From the NCBI GenBank assembly GCA_029776225.1, contig JAKOTR010000090.1:53064-117063 (forward strand): 64,000 nt of DNA, in the 5' to 3' direction. Source of the DNA: Acidobacteriota bacterium (lineage in GTDB: Bacteria; Acidobacteriota; Terriglobia; Bryobacterales; Bryobacteraceae). Each line of letters begins with the position of its first letter. Position 1 is the stretch's first letter. The notes under the pieces were generated by a model. The model saw only the letters and a list, made by a program, of their open reading frames with translations, was not told where the DNA came from and made no database searches. A program made the translations under genes and the position numbers. Below are positions 18,038-27,710 of this stretch, in pieces.

Positions 18038-18058
18038 CGATGATAGCAGGAAAGGACT

Positions 18059-21000
18059 CTATGGGGCCGCCTGCAGTGTTTCGCGTACCTTCCTGGCCAG
18101 CGATCGCGCGGAGAAAGGTTTTTGCAGGTATGCCGCGTTTCCATCGAGCACGTTTTGGTGCATGGCGAGGTTGTCGGCGTAGCCGGACATGAAGAGCACT
18201 TTGATTTCGGGCCGGAGCGGCCTGATTTTTTCGGCCAGTTCGCGGCCCGTCATCACGGGCATCGTGATATCGGTGAGGAGCAGATGGATAGGCCCGCTGT
18301 GCGCCCGGCACAACTCCACGGCCTCCTGCCCGCAACTCGCATCCAGAACCTGGTAGCCGTAGCGCTGGAGAATGTCCTTGGCCAGCATGCGCACTTCCTG
18401 CTGATCCTCAACCACCAGGACCGTTTCGCTGCCTCGCAGAGTCTCATTCACACTTGGGGGTTCGGCCGCAGGCCGGCCGGACGCGGCGCGCGGAAGGCAG
18501 ATGTGGAACGTGGTTCCGACGCCCGGCTCGCTGTACACCCAAATGTGTCCGCCCGCCTGCTTGATGATGCCGTACACCGTGGACAGGCCCAGCCCGGTTC
18601 CCTTCCCTTTCTCCTTGGTGGTGAAGAAGGGCTCGAACAGGTGGTTCCGGATCTCCTCGGTCATGCCCACGCCGGTATCGCTCACGGAAAGCTGCACGTA
18701 GGGCCCCGGCTTGAGATACGCGCGCTTTTCTGCATAGCTCTCGTCGAACACCACGTTCTTGGTTTCCAGGATCAGCTTGCCGCCGTTTGGCATCGCGTCG
18801 CGGGCGTTCACGGCCAGGTTCATCAGAACCTGTGTCATCTGGCCGGGATCCGCGATCACCGGGTCGAGGTTGGGCCCGGGATGCGTGATCAGCTTCACGT
18901 CTTCGCCGATCAGTCTCCGCAGCATGTTCTCGATATCGGCGATGAGATCGTTCAGATTGAGCGTCTTCGGCTGGATGGGCTGTTTGCGGCTGAACGCCAG
19001 CAGTTGCCCGGTGAGATCGGCGGCGCGGCGCGCGGCCTTTCTGATTTCCTCCATCGGCGCCGCCAGAGCCGCCCCGGGCGCCAGTTGCGCCAGCACGAGA
19101 TCGCTGTAGCCGATGATGACGGTCAGCAGGTTGTTGAAGTCATGGGCCACGCCGCCGGCCAGCCTGCCCACGCTCTCGAGCCTCTGCGCCTGGAAGAACT
19201 GGTCCTGAAGGCGCTTGTACTCGGTGATGTCCTGCACGATGCCGATCATGCGCACCTTGCCGGATTCGTCGACGTCCGGCTCGGCGTGCTGGCGCACATA
19301 GCGCAACGCGCCGTCAGGGCGCATTATGCGGTGCTCGATGGTGAATGCCTTGCGTCCTGCCATGCTGGCGTCGAAAGCGGCCCTCACGCGCTCGCGGTCG
19401 TCCGGGTGGACCAGCGAAAGGAAGCTCTCCCGGCTGGGCGTGAAGGTCTCCTTGCTGACGCCGAAGATGTCGTAGGCCTCGGCCGACCATTCACAGACCT
19501 CGCCGGTCGTCCAGTTGCCGAGCAGCGCGATTTTTTGGGCGCGCTCCAGCCGCGCCTCGCTTTCCCGCAGGGCTTCTTCCGCGCGGCGGCGCTCGGTGAC
19601 GTCCTGCGCGAGCCCGAGAATCTGAGTAGCGGCGCCGTTTTCGTCGCGGGTGAACACGACATGGCGGCTGCGCAGCCAGCGCCACTCGCCGCTGGCGTGC
19701 AATATGCGGCCCTCGATCTCGAGCACCTCTCCGTCGGCGGCTTCGCAACAGCGGGTGTAATGCGATTCGAACGCCGCCACGTCGTCCGGATGAATAATCC
19801 CGAGCATCTGCTGCAATCCGATCGCCGACACTTGCTCGTCGTCGTAGCCGAGGAACTCGGCGACGTGCCGGTTCGCAAACAGAAAACGGTTCTCGCGAAG
19901 ATGATAGATGTACAGCAGGTCCGGTGTGGCGTCCAGGATCCGTTGCACGAGCCGGCGGTGCCTCCGGATCTCTTCCTCCATCTCTCTGCGCTCGGTGAAA
20001 TCCAGGTGCGAACCCGCCAGGCGCCATGGTTTTCCGGCCGCATCGTAAATCAGGGCGCCGCGAGCCAGAATCCAGCGGTAGGAGCCGTCTTTATGGCGCA
20101 GCCGGAATTCGGCCTCATAGGCGGAAGAAGGGTCGTCCAAATAGCGCTGCAAGGCGGCGATGGCGCGGTCGCGGTCCTCGGGGTGAAGCCTGGATCCCCA
20201 CTCCGCGAAGTCGTTGGTGATTTCCTCATCGGAGTAGCCGAGCTGCGCCTTCCATTCCGGAGAGTAGTAGACGGTCTGCGTCTTGAAGTCCCAATCCCAC
20301 AGCCCCGTGTTGGAAGCCTGCACGGCCAGCTCGACGCGCCACTCGCTTTCCCGCAGCGCCTCCCGCGCCCGTTTGCTGTCGGTGACGTCGGCCACGATGG
20401 CGATGGCGCCGAGGGTCGACCCCTCGGCGTCGAACAGCGGCGCGAACGTCATGTTCACTTCGATGGTTGCGCCATCCTTGCGCCGCCTGGTTGTCTCCTC
20501 GAATGTGACCGTCCGGCCGGCGGCGAGTTCGTCCCAGAGTTTCCGCCCGTCTTCCTGCTCCGAAGTCCAGATACCGGGAGGCATGGGCCGGTTCAGCACT
20601 TCCTCCACCGTCCACCCATAGATCCGCTCGGCGGACTTGTTCCAGAGCCTGACACAGCCATCACGGTCGGTCGCCATGATCCCCAGCGGCGCCGATTCGA
20701 TGATGGCCGACAGTTTCTCGTTAGCCTGCCGCAAGCTCTCCTGCATCGCCCGGCGCTCGGTGATATCGCGGATGATGCTCTGGCGGAAGCCTGCGCCATC
20801 CACCGGGATCAGGCGGACGCTGACCTCGACCGGGAACGTGCTGCCATCCTTGCGCCGGTGGAGGGTTTCAAACACATGGCCATCGCGCCGGGCAACCGCC
20901 GCCCACTCGGTATCGAAATCCCCCAGGGCCGAGGGATGTTGCAGCTCCCGGAAACTCATGCCGGTCAGTTCTTCGCGCGAATAGCCGTAGGCGGCCACCG

Positions 21001-22117
21001 CGCGGTCATTGGCTTCCACAATGCGGTCGCTTTCGTCCGTGAGCAGGATGATGTCGTTGGCGTAGCGGCTCAGGTAATCGTAGTGGCCCATCAGCGCCCG
21101 GCGTTCGCGCTCGGCTTCGTATTTCTGGCGATAGAATCGCGCGCGCTGGCTGCGGATGATCAGACCGGTTGCCGCCCCGGTCAGAAGAATCAGCGACCCC
21201 GCCGTCAGCATGAGGAGCACCGAATCCCTGCGCAGCGAATCGTAGACCTCCGCGGCGTCCACTTTCGCCACCAGATACCAGGGCGTGTCCTGCACCGGTA
21301 GCGTCGCCGCCAGGACGGGCACACCGCGATAGTCGACACCATCCTGTGCACCGGAAATCCCGGTGGCGGCGCGGGCAGCGGGCAAATCCGGGCGGCTCAA
21401 CGGAAGACGCAGGTTCAGCGCCGCGTCCTCACGATGGCGAAGTTCGCTGAGGTAAACCACTTCGTCCCGCTCGCGGCGGACCAGCAGGATTTCCGCGCTC
21501 TCGCTGGCAGCCGGCCAGGCGTGCAGCAGCGGGTACAGGGACTCGCGCGGATCAATTCCCAAAAGAAGAACACCGACCGGCTCTCCGGTGTCGGCGTGAA
21601 GTGGAATCTCCAGACCCAAGTGCACGCCGGGCAGGCCTGGCTCCCGGTTGAAATCCCGGAAAACCACGCGCCCGTCGCGCAGGATCCGAGCGGCAACCTC
21701 CGCGTAGTGTCCGGGAGCGCCGGCCGGCCAGCCGATTGCGAGCCGCACGCGGCCTCTCGTATCGAGCAGGATGGCGCTGGCGTAATCCGGACGGTGCAGC
21801 CAACTCTCTATCCAGGCGCGCACGCGGCGTTCGACTTCCGGGTCGCCGCCGGTCGCCAGCATCCGCCTCAACTCCGGCATCAGGGCGGCTCCGGCGCGAA
21901 TGGTCGCTGCATCCCCAAGCCGCTCTTTTCTCCACTCCGCGAGTTGCCCGGCCTTCAATTCGGCCACGGTGAACAGCTCGTGATCCACCTGGGCTTTGAA
22001 GGCCTCGCGCTGGCGCGTCGAATGGCGATGCTCGCAGATGATGACGCCCGTCGAAAACAGGACGAACACCACCAAGAACAGGATCGAGCCCCGGTTTTTC
22101 AGCCTCGCCGCCGACAT
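18059..22117 (-). CDS. Membrane hybrid histidine kinase with five PAS domains and a receiver
   Basis: From the ATG at 22117 the product is 1352 residues: TM helix (about 10-28), periplasmic sensor (30-300), TM helix (303-325), then five PAS repeats with starts such as YANDIILLTDESDRI, ESAPLGIMATDRDG, QASNTGLWDWDFKT, ILDATPDLLYIYH and AQKIALLGNW. A HisKA domain follows with the phospho-acceptor GGVAHDFNNLL, an ATPase domain (LMNLAVNARDAM, DTGVGM, GKGTGLGLSTVYG) and a C-terminal receiver with LLTDITMPVMTG. There is no output domain, so the signal goes on by phosphotransfer. A longer frame starting at 22309 would overlap the divergent receiver gene. Ligand unknown. Confidence 0.93.
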   Translation of the reverse strand: MSAARLKNRGSILFLVVFVLFSTGVIICEHRHSTRQREAFKAQVDHELFTVAELKAGQLAEWRKERLGDAATIRAGAALMPELRRMLATGGDPEVERRVRAWIESWLHRPDYASAILLDTRGRVRLAIGWPAGAPGHYAEVAARILRDGRVVFRDFNREPGLPGVHLGLEIPLHADTGEPVGVLLLGIDPRESLYPLLHAWPAASESAEILLVRRERDEVVYLSELRHREDAALNLRLPLSRPDLPAARAATGISGAQDGVDYRGVPVLAATLPVQDTPWYLVAKVDAAEVYDSLRRDSVLLMLTAGSLILLTGAATGLIIRSQRARFYRQKYEAERERRALMGHYDYLSRYANDIILLTDESDRIVEANDRAVAAYGYSREELTGMSFRELQHPSALGDFDTEWAAVARRDGHVFETLHRRKDGSTFPVEVSVRLIPVDGAGFRQSIIRDITERRAMQESLRQANEKLSAIIESAPLGIMATDRDGCVRLWNKSAERIYGWTVEEVLNRPMPPGIWTSEQEDGRKLWDELAAGRTVTFEETTRRRKDGATIEVNMTFAPLFDAEGSTLGAIAIVADVTDSKRAREALRESEWRVELAVQASNTGLWDWDFKTQTVYYSPEWKAQLGYSDEEITNDFAEWGSRLHPEDRDRAIAALQRYLDDPSSAYEAEFRLRHKDGSYRWILARGALIYDAAGKPWRLAGSHLDFTERREMEEEIRRHRRLVQRILDATPDLLYIYHLRENRFLFANRHVAEFLGYDDEQVSAIGLQQMLGIIHPDDVAAFESHYTRCCEAADGEVLEIEGRILHASGEWRWLRSRHVVFTRDENGAATQILGLAQDVTERRRAEEALRESEARLERAQKIALLGNWTTGEVCEWSAEAYDIFGVSKETFTPSRESFLSLVHPDDRERVRAAFDASMAGRKAFTIEHRIMRPDGALRYVRQHAEPDVDESGKVRMIGIVQDITEYKRLQDQFFQAQRLESVGRLAGGVAHDFNNLLTVIIGYSDLVLAQLAPGAALAAPMEEIRKAARRAADLTGQLLAFSRKQPIQPKTLNLNDLIADIENMLRRLIGEDVKLITHPGPNLDPVIADPGQMTQVLMNLAVNARDAMPNGGKLILETKNVVFDESYAEKRAYLKPGPYVQLSVSDTGVGMTEEIRNHLFEPFFTTKEKGKGTGLGLSTVYGIIKQAGGHIWVYSEPGVGTTFHICLPRAASGRPAAEPPSVNETLRGSETVLVVEDQQEVRMLAKDILQRYGYQVLDASCGQEAVELCRAHSGPIHLLLTDITMPVMTGRELAEKIRPLRPEIKVLFMSGYADNLAMHQNVLDGNAAYLQKPFSARSLARKVRETLQAAP

Positions 22118-22241
22118 CTTGGTCTCAAGATTCTTCGTGGGGTTCACGTCATCAATAGGTGACAGTTTAGCGTTAGCCGGGCCGCGGCGTCCACGCGCGC
22201 TTGACACACCGGCCTGCCTCAATTGAAATGGGGGAGAGGGG

Positions 22242-22598
22242 ATGCCAACCATTCTCATCGCCGAGAACGATGCGCAGGTACGCAAGCTGCTGTCTACAGT
22301 GCTGCGCAATGCCGGGTACGACGTGATCTCGGCATCCGGAGGAGAGAGCGCGGTAGCCGCAGCGGAGCGGCATCCAAGACCGGTCGATCTGCTGATTGCC
22401 GATATCGTGATGCCTGGGATGGGAGGGGCCGATCTTTACGCGGAATTGAAAAGCGTGCAGCCAAACCTGCGCGTGCTCTTTATTTCCGGCTTTATGAACC
22501 GCCAGCCGCTCCCCGGTGGTTTCCTGAAAAAGCCGTTCTCCTCGGAAACCCTGATCGCAAAAGTTCGCGAGATCCTCACGCCTATTTCAGCGCCGTGA
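22242..22598 (+). CDS. Single-domain response regulator (receiver only)
   Basis: A 118-residue CheY-like receiver: acidic pair near MPTILIAEND, phospho-acceptor Asp in LLIADIVMPGMGG, conserved Ser in LFISGF and Lys in FLKKPFSSETL. No DNA-binding domain, so it likely acts by protein contact or as a phosphate relay. It is divergent from the hybrid kinase, 124 bases away, which makes that kinase its likely partner. GGGGAGAGGGG before the ATG is purine-rich and can serve as ribosome binding site. Confidence 0.93.
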   Translation: MPTILIAENDAQVRKLLSTVLRNAGYDVISASGGESAVAAAERHPRPVDLLIADIVMPGMGGADLYAELKSVQPNLRVLFISGFMNRQPLPGGFLKKPFSSETLIAKVREILTPISAP

Positions 22599-22612
22599 TG
22601 CGCGCGCCAGTG

Positions 22613-23698
22613 TTACACAGCCGGCTGCTGTTGCGTAAGGCAGTGCAGGGTGCCGAATCCGAGCACGAGATCGACTGCGTGGATACCAACAACCGTCCGG
22701 TCCTTGAACAGCTCACTGAGAATCCCGAGAGCGATGCGGTCCTTCGGGTCGTTGAACGTGGGCACGAGCACGGCCGCGTTCGAAATGTAAAAATTCGCGT
22801 AGCTGGCCGGCAGCCGGTAGCCGTCGAAAAACAGCGGCTCCGGCATGGGCAGGGCAACCACTTCTGGTTTTGAGCCGTCCTCTAGCCGGAGGCCGGCAAT
22901 GCGCTCCCAGTTCTCGGCCAAGGGGCGGTAGTTGACGTCCTTCGGATTGTCCTCGCGGACCAGCACCACGGTTTTCGGATCGACAAAGCGGCAGATATCG
23001 TCGACGTGGCCGTGTGTGTCGTCTCCCACCAATCCGGCGCCGAGCCAGAATACGTTCGTCGCACCGAGATAATCCCTCAGAACGGATTCGTACTCGCGGC
23101 GGCCAAGGCCAGGATTGCGCACCTGCGTTTTCGGATCGAGATAGCACTCCTCGGTGGTGATCAGCGTGCCCCGGCCGTTCACGTCGATGCCGCCGCCCTC
23201 CAGCACAAACTTCCTCCCGCCGTACCGCGCTTCAAACAGCCGCTTGCCCAGCTTCCGCGCCGCCGTCTCCGGGACGCGGCGGTCCTTGCGCCAGTCGGAG
23301 TACTTGGCCCAGGCATTGAAGTGAAAGTGAACGATGGCGGTCTCGCGCTTTTTTCCGGAACGGCGAACAAAAATGGGGCCGCTGTCCCGCGTCCAGCCGC
23401 GGTTGGTCGGATGCACGATAAACTCGACCCGGGCCATGCAGGCGCCCGCGCGCTCAAGATATTTCGCCGCGGTCTTCGCTTCAGCGCGCGAGTTCACCAG
23501 TATCCGCACGATCTCGCCCGGCGCGATTTTCCTGACGATCTCGCCGTACACCCAGCGGATGGTATCGAGCTTGTAGGGCCAGTCGCTGGACTTGTGCGGC
23601 CATCCGAGCCAGGTGGCCTCATGCGGCTCCCATTCGGCCGGCATCGAAAAGCCGAGCGCAGCGGGTGTTTCGACAGGTGCGGTGCTCGATTTCGCCAT
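22613..23698 (-). CDS. aguA: Agmatine deiminase
   Basis: A 361-residue member of the peptidyl-arginine-deiminase-like (PPAD) family. It has MPAEWEPHEATWLGWPH at the start, the TRDSGPIF segment, EGGGIDVNGRGTLI, the catalytic DDTHGHVDDICRFV, and a terminal GFGTLHCLTQQQP with the nucleophilic Cys. These are the agmatine deiminase landmarks: agmatine to N-carbamoylputrescine and ammonia, in polyamine formation from arginine. N-carbamoylputrescine amidase (aguB), often adjacent, is not in the window. Cytoplasmic; no signal peptide. Confidence 0.93.
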   Translation of the reverse strand: MAKSSTAPVETPAALGFSMPAEWEPHEATWLGWPHKSSDWPYKLDTIRWVYGEIVRKIAPGEIVRILVNSRAEAKTAAKYLERAGACMARVEFIVHPTNRGWTRDSGPIFVRRSGKKRETAIVHFHFNAWAKYSDWRKDRRVPETAARKLGKRLFEARYGGRKFVLEGGGIDVNGRGTLITTEECYLDPKTQVRNPGLGRREYESVLRDYLGATNVFWLGAGLVGDDTHGHVDDICRFVDPKTVVLVREDNPKDVNYRPLAENWERIAGLRLEDGSKPEVVALPMPEPLFFDGYRLPASYANFYISNAAVLVPTFNDPKDRIALGILSELFKDRTVVGIHAVDLVLGFGTLHCLTQQQPAV

Positions 23699-23771
23699 AG
23701 AACCCGCTAGTGTAGCGTCTCTAAAATGGCCTTACAAATTTGTGGCTTTGCAAGCGGGCAACGCCGCAGAT

Positions 23772-24728
23772 TCAGGGATTGTCAAACGAGAGCCGGGCGA
23801 TCCGCAGTCCGTTCAACTCGGGCATGAGAGCGGCAATGTACAGCTTTCCGTCGCTCACTACGAGTTCCGGCGCGGCGACCGGCAGCAGGGCCACCAGATA
23901 GCTGTCGTCTTCGATGCCGAACTGAAGAGGGTCTTCAGAGCGGTACACGCGAGTCTCCGGCGGGTGACGGTAGCGCTGGGTTCGGAACAGATAGTAGTAC
24001 GGCGTGTCCGGCAGCTTGTAGACCCACGGGCATTCGGCCGTGACCGGTCCCGTGCCCGCTGAGCCGCCAAACGCCACAACAACCGGCTCGCTCCAGTCAA
24101 GCAGGTTCGTGGAAGTGCGCGCATACACTTTTCCCAATCCATCGGGATTGGCCGTGTAATACGCGATGTAGCGCCCCTTATCGCGCAGGATCATGATATC
24201 CCGGCCGCCGCTCCCGTGGATCTTCTGTTGCGCGTCCACACTGAACCTTTCGAATACGCCGAAGCGCCCCGGCGCAGTCATCGCGCGCGCGAACGTTTTC
24301 CCGTCGTCGCTCTTCATGACGAAGGCCCGCCCGCCGCTCGTGTAATACAGGTGATACTTCCCGTCCACTTTGATGACGAACGGCGCCTGAAGAGAGCCCT
24401 GCTGTTCTCCGAACGCCGGTTCGGCGCGCAGCGCTATTCCCATGGGCTCCCAGAGCCCGGTTGTGAGCTGTTTCCCCTCCCAGCGGTAAAACAGGCGCGT
24501 GCCGCCGGGTTCCGCGGTGTTGCGTATGCAGGACCACGCTTGCCACGTTCCATCCAGCGCCTGCCAGATCGCAAAGTCCACAACTTCCTGCTTCGGTGTT
24601 CCCAGCTTGCCCAGATCGGGCGCGGCGGCGATCTGAGTCCACTCTCCCACGATGCGGGGCACGGGCGCGGCCGCGGCTCCTGCGTGGGCGAGAGCCGGCA
24701 CAAGCGCGCAAAATTCACGTCGTGTCAT
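23772..24728 (-). CDS. Exported five-bladed beta-propeller glycosidase-like protein (GH43/GH32-like)
   Basis: A 318-residue protein with a short Tat-like signal (MTRREFCALVPALAHAGAAAA). The body repeats beta-propeller blade patterns typical of GH43/GH32/GH130-type folds: GSLQAPFVIKVDGKYHLYYTSGG, GGRDIMILRDKGRYIAYYTANPDG, VTAECPWVYKLPDTPYYYLFRT and ELVVSDGKLYIAALM. An acidic residue precedes several blades as in these glycosidases, but catalytic identity is not settled. Last gene of the MFS-ceramidase-propeller operon, 43 bases after the ceramidase-like gene. Confidence 0.75.
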   Translation of the reverse strand: MTRREFCALVPALAHAGAAAAPVPRIVGEWTQIAAAPDLGKLGTPKQEVVDFAIWQALDGTWQAWSCIRNTAEPGGTRLFYRWEGKQLTTGLWEPMGIALRAEPAFGEQQGSLQAPFVIKVDGKYHLYYTSGGRAFVMKSDDGKTFARAMTAPGRFGVFERFSVDAQQKIHGSGGRDIMILRDKGRYIAYYTANPDGLGKVYARTSTNLLDWSEPVVVAFGGSAGTGPVTAECPWVYKLPDTPYYYLFRTQRYRHPPETRVYRSEDPLQFGIEDDSYLVALLPVAAPELVVSDGKLYIAALMPELNGLRIARLSFDNP

Positions 24729-24771
24729 AGCAACATCCTATCGGGTCAGCGGCAGCGATGCAGTCCGGCGT

Positions 24772-26292
24772 TCACCGGACCGACTTCAGCAGCGCGATGC
24801 TCTCCTCGATCACCTTTTCCGCCGCCCCCGGCCCGTAGCGCGTGCCGTCCACCTCGTAGCTGCCGTGGGCGTACTCTTCCCGCGTCGGCATGTAGCCGCC
24901 GCCCTCGCGATTGCCGTAACCGCAGAACATCGTCACCTTGAACGGGGACGCTTTCTTGACGGCCACGCCGATCTGGTTGAACAGCTCACCCTGGGTCATG
25001 ACCAGCGCCATTTCGCCGATCCTCAGGACCGCAATCTCCAGTTTTACGGGAGTAGTGTCCTGCGGCTCTTTGTACCTCTCCAGCAAGTTGGCCCAACGCC
25101 GGTGACGCGCCGCCGCCTGCATCAGCTCCCATTGCGTGGCGCCGGGTTTCTGTTTCACCTCGCGCAGAGCTTTTTCGGCCACGGCAGTCAGCTTTTCCAT
25201 GCGCTCGATATCCGCCTTTCCGCGCACCATGCGCGGCAGTTCTATGACCTTGCTGGCATATTTCAGGGTGGCGTCGTGCGGGCCCAGCACGCGGTAGGGT
25301 TGCCGGGCCTGGAGGGCTGTAGATTCCGTGTACCCTTCGAAACGCGGCTCGCGGCGCACCGTCGAGATGCGCAGGGCCAGTGCGGCCGCCTCATGACCCA
25401 GAATTCTGCCGAGGCGATGCGCGACGCTCAAGTCCCCCGTAAATCCCTCGATCGGTCCCACGTCTCCGGCCGCGCCCTGGAAGAACAGGCAAGTGGCGCC
25501 GGGCAGGGAGGCTTCCACCGTGTTTCGCATCGCGCCCATCCAATCCGGCGAGACGAGCTGGTTCTCGTAGGCCAGAACCGTCCCGTGGCACTGGTAGTTC
25601 ACGAGGATCGCGTAAGGGTTGCCCTCGGCGTCATCGATTCGGATGACCACCAGATCCCGGTCCACCGGCAGATCGAAGTTCAGGCCGACGGCAGGGGGCA
25701 TCTCGGGATCGTTGGGTCCCCTGCCGCGGAAGCGCCGGTTGACGTTGATGCTGCCCGTTCCGACCATCCCGTAGGCATGCACCGGACGGAGCCGGCTATT
25801 CGCTTCCACGATGACGCCCACCAGCTTGTCCTCAACTACGGCCCGGTGCGCTTCCATCATGGGCTCGTACTGCGACAGATCGGCCCCCGCGGGCCCCTTG
25901 CCGCGGCTCAGGCTCGGGCCGGCGTGCGTGTGGGAAGAACCGACCCGGATGTGTTCCACCGGAATCCCCGTCAACTCGGAGGCGCGCTTGAGGGTAGCTG
26001 GGCGCCCGGCGCTGCCGTCGACGTCAACGAGCGCAAACTTCTGCTTGCCGTCCGAGAGCACCAGCGCCCTGATGAACATTCCCTCCGGATCATTGCCCTT
26101 ACTGACGATGTGGGTTGCCGATCCCCAGTTCATCGACGGAATACCCACCGCCGGCTCGATATTGACCTTCGCCACTCCGGCAAACAGCCCAGAGGGCTTC
26201 GAATCCTTGACCCCCTGCTCAACCACATCCGCCATGAGGATTGAGCTGTACCAGCAAATGGCTACCGTGAGTGTTTTCAGAAGGGTTTTCAT
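24772..26292 (-). CDS. Neutral/alkaline ceramidase-like protein (exported)
   Basis: A 506-residue protein with a signal peptide (MKTLLKTLTVAICWYSSILMA) and the N-terminal fold of neutral ceramidases: FAGVAKVNIEPAVGIP, GSSHTHAGPS with zinc-type histidines, ILVNYQCHGTV and FFQGAAGDVGP. Neutral ceramidase cleaves the amide of ceramide, but many bacterial proteins with this domain lack proven activity. The true start is the ATG at 26292; the same frame stays open across the next gene to 27003 without meaning. MFS gene 14 bases upstream, propeller protein 43 bases downstream. Confidence 0.85.
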   Translation of the reverse strand: MKTLLKTLTVAICWYSSILMADVVEQGVKDSKPSGLFAGVAKVNIEPAVGIPSMNWGSATHIVSKGNDPEGMFIRALVLSDGKQKFALVDVDGSAGRPATLKRASELTGIPVEHIRVGSSHTHAGPSLSRGKGPAGADLSQYEPMMEAHRAVVEDKLVGVIVEANSRLRPVHAYGMVGTGSINVNRRFRGRGPNDPEMPPAVGLNFDLPVDRDLVVIRIDDAEGNPYAILVNYQCHGTVLAYENQLVSPDWMGAMRNTVEASLPGATCLFFQGAAGDVGPIEGFTGDLSVAHRLGRILGHEAAALALRISTVRREPRFEGYTESTALQARQPYRVLGPHDATLKYASKVIELPRMVRGKADIERMEKLTAVAEKALREVKQKPGATQWELMQAAARHRRWANLLERYKEPQDTTPVKLEIAVLRIGEMALVMTQGELFNQIGVAVKKASPFKVTMFCGYGNREGGGYMPTREEYAHGSYEVDGTRYGPGAAEKVIEESIALLKSVR

Positions 26293-26306
26293 GTTCGTCA
26301 ATCCTA

Positions 26307-27557
26307 TCAGTTCTTCCTCTCGGCGAGCTTCTCCCAGTCGACCGGCTCGACGCGGCCTACCAGGAACAGAAATGAAGCAGCGCCGGCGACAGCCACCAGA
26401 CTGACGGCGAGGAACGCCAGGTAGAACTGGCCGGTCTTCGCCACGATGATGCCGGTCAGCCAGGGCGCCACCACTCCCGCCAGGTTGCCGAAGCCGTTCT
26501 GCATTCCGGTCCACATGCCGGTCATGCGGGGACCCGCGATGGTCTGCGTGATCGCGAAGACGTTGGAGCTCGGCATCCCGAACGAGAGCGTGGCGATGCA
26601 CAGCAGCACCATCGAAATCACCGGGTCGCGGACCAGCACGGCCGGCACGAACAACAGGCACAGAAGCAGGCCGGAAACGGCAAACGTTTTTCGCACCAGC
26701 GTGGGTGATCCGCCCTTGCGGATCCATAAATCCGACAGCCAGCCCGAGAGCAGTGTGGAGACCGCCAGCCCCCAGAAAGGAATCGAACCCAGGATTCCCA
26801 TCATCCGGACTGAAAACTGCCGCTCCTCGACGAGGTAGGAAGGCAGCCAGGTGATCAGAAAGATCCAGCCGTAGTTGATGGCGAACAGGCCGAAAAACGT
26901 GCCCCAGCAGGAACGCAGCCGCAATATTTCCTTGAAACCGACGCCTACGTGAACGCTTTTCTTTTCGGGTTCCGCCACGGGGCGGGGCGCCAGTTTCACC
27001 CACGCCGGCAGCCAGAGAAAGCTCAGCAGACCGATCGCGAAGAAGAACATCCGCCAGCCGAACTCCTCGACCATCAATCCGCCCATCAGCATCGCCAGCG
27101 CCGGGCCCACCTGATTACCCACTTCGATTAGTGCGTTGCACAGCCCGCGGCGGCTCTCCGGGAAGTGCGTGGCGATGATCTTGCCGTAGGAGGGGTAGGC
27201 CACCGACTCGCTGACCCCCAGCGCGAGCCGGAGGGCCAGCAACACGGCAAAGCTGCCCGCCAGCCCCGTCAGCCCCGCCGTCAGGGACCACAGCAGGCTG
27301 CCGATGCCGAGGACCCAGCTCACGTTGTAGCGGTCCACCAGCCAGCCCGCGAGCGGCTGCGTGGTCGGGTACAGCCAGAAAAAAGCGGCCAGCAGCAGCC
27401 CAAACTGGTCCGGCCGCAGGCCGAGTTCCTTGCTCATGACCGGCCCCGCGATTCCGAATGCGCTGCGCGCCATGTAGTTGAGACAGACGGACAGCACGAG
27501 CATGCTCAGGATCGCCTGCAACGCCGGTCCGCTACGCATTCCAGGTAAGGAGTTCAT
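26307..27557 (-). CDS. MFS transporter, anion:cation symporter (hexuronate/sugar-acid) type
   Basis: A 416-residue protein with twelve hydrophobic segments. It shows the MFS loop motifs GWLVDRYNVSW after TM2 and LRLALGVSESVAYPSYGKIIATHFPESRRG, the latter typical of the ACS family that carries sugar acids such as hexuronates and galactonate. First gene of the operon with the ceramidase-like and propeller proteins, and divergent from an enolase-superfamily sugar-acid dehydratase, which supports a sugar-acid substrate. Ligand not proven. Confidence 0.9.
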   Translation of the reverse strand: MNSLPGMRSGPALQAILSMLVLSVCLNYMARSAFGIAGPVMSKELGLRPDQFGLLLAAFFWLYPTTQPLAGWLVDRYNVSWVLGIGSLLWSLTAGLTGLAGSFAVLLALRLALGVSESVAYPSYGKIIATHFPESRRGLCNALIEVGNQVGPALAMLMGGLMVEEFGWRMFFFAIGLLSFLWLPAWVKLAPRPVAEPEKKSVHVGVGFKEILRLRSCWGTFFGLFAINYGWIFLITWLPSYLVEERQFSVRMMGILGSIPFWGLAVSTLLSGWLSDLWIRKGGSPTLVRKTFAVSGLLLCLLFVPAVLVRDPVISMVLLCIATLSFGMPSSNVFAITQTIAGPRMTGMWTGMQNGFGNLAGVVAPWLTGIIVAKTGQFYLAFLAVSLVAVAGAASFLFLVGRVEPVDWEKLAERKN

Positions 27558-27710
27558 ATTTGTGAAACTGCGTTGTAATTAGAAGCCTTCCCCAACCCGC
27601 GTCCGCAAAAGGAGATATTGTATCGCGAGCGAAGATAGCCTATTCTGCGTATTGCCCGGCGGCGTTTGGTGATAAGCTGTCCGGCGGACCGACTCACCTT
27701 AGGAATGCAA

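Noticed and set aside
16340..18043. A 567-codon + strand frame opposite the PyrD-PyrK fusion
   Set aside because: Mirrors the length of the real gene, no family motif, composition typical of antisense shadow.
18122..21301. A 1059-codon open frame on the + strand opposite the hybrid kinase
   Set aside because: It is antisense to clear PAS, HisKA and ATPase domains, and has no recognisable domain; long antisense frames are expected in GC-rich coding DNA.
22118..22309. Longer start for the hybrid kinase
   Set aside because: It would overlap the divergent receiver gene, and the first TM helix begins right after the ATG at 22117.
26293..27003. N-terminal extension of the ceramidase-like gene giving a 743-residue protein
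   Set aside because: It would run through the MFS transporter in another frame; a signal peptide begins at 26292 and the extension is Arg-rich and domain-free.
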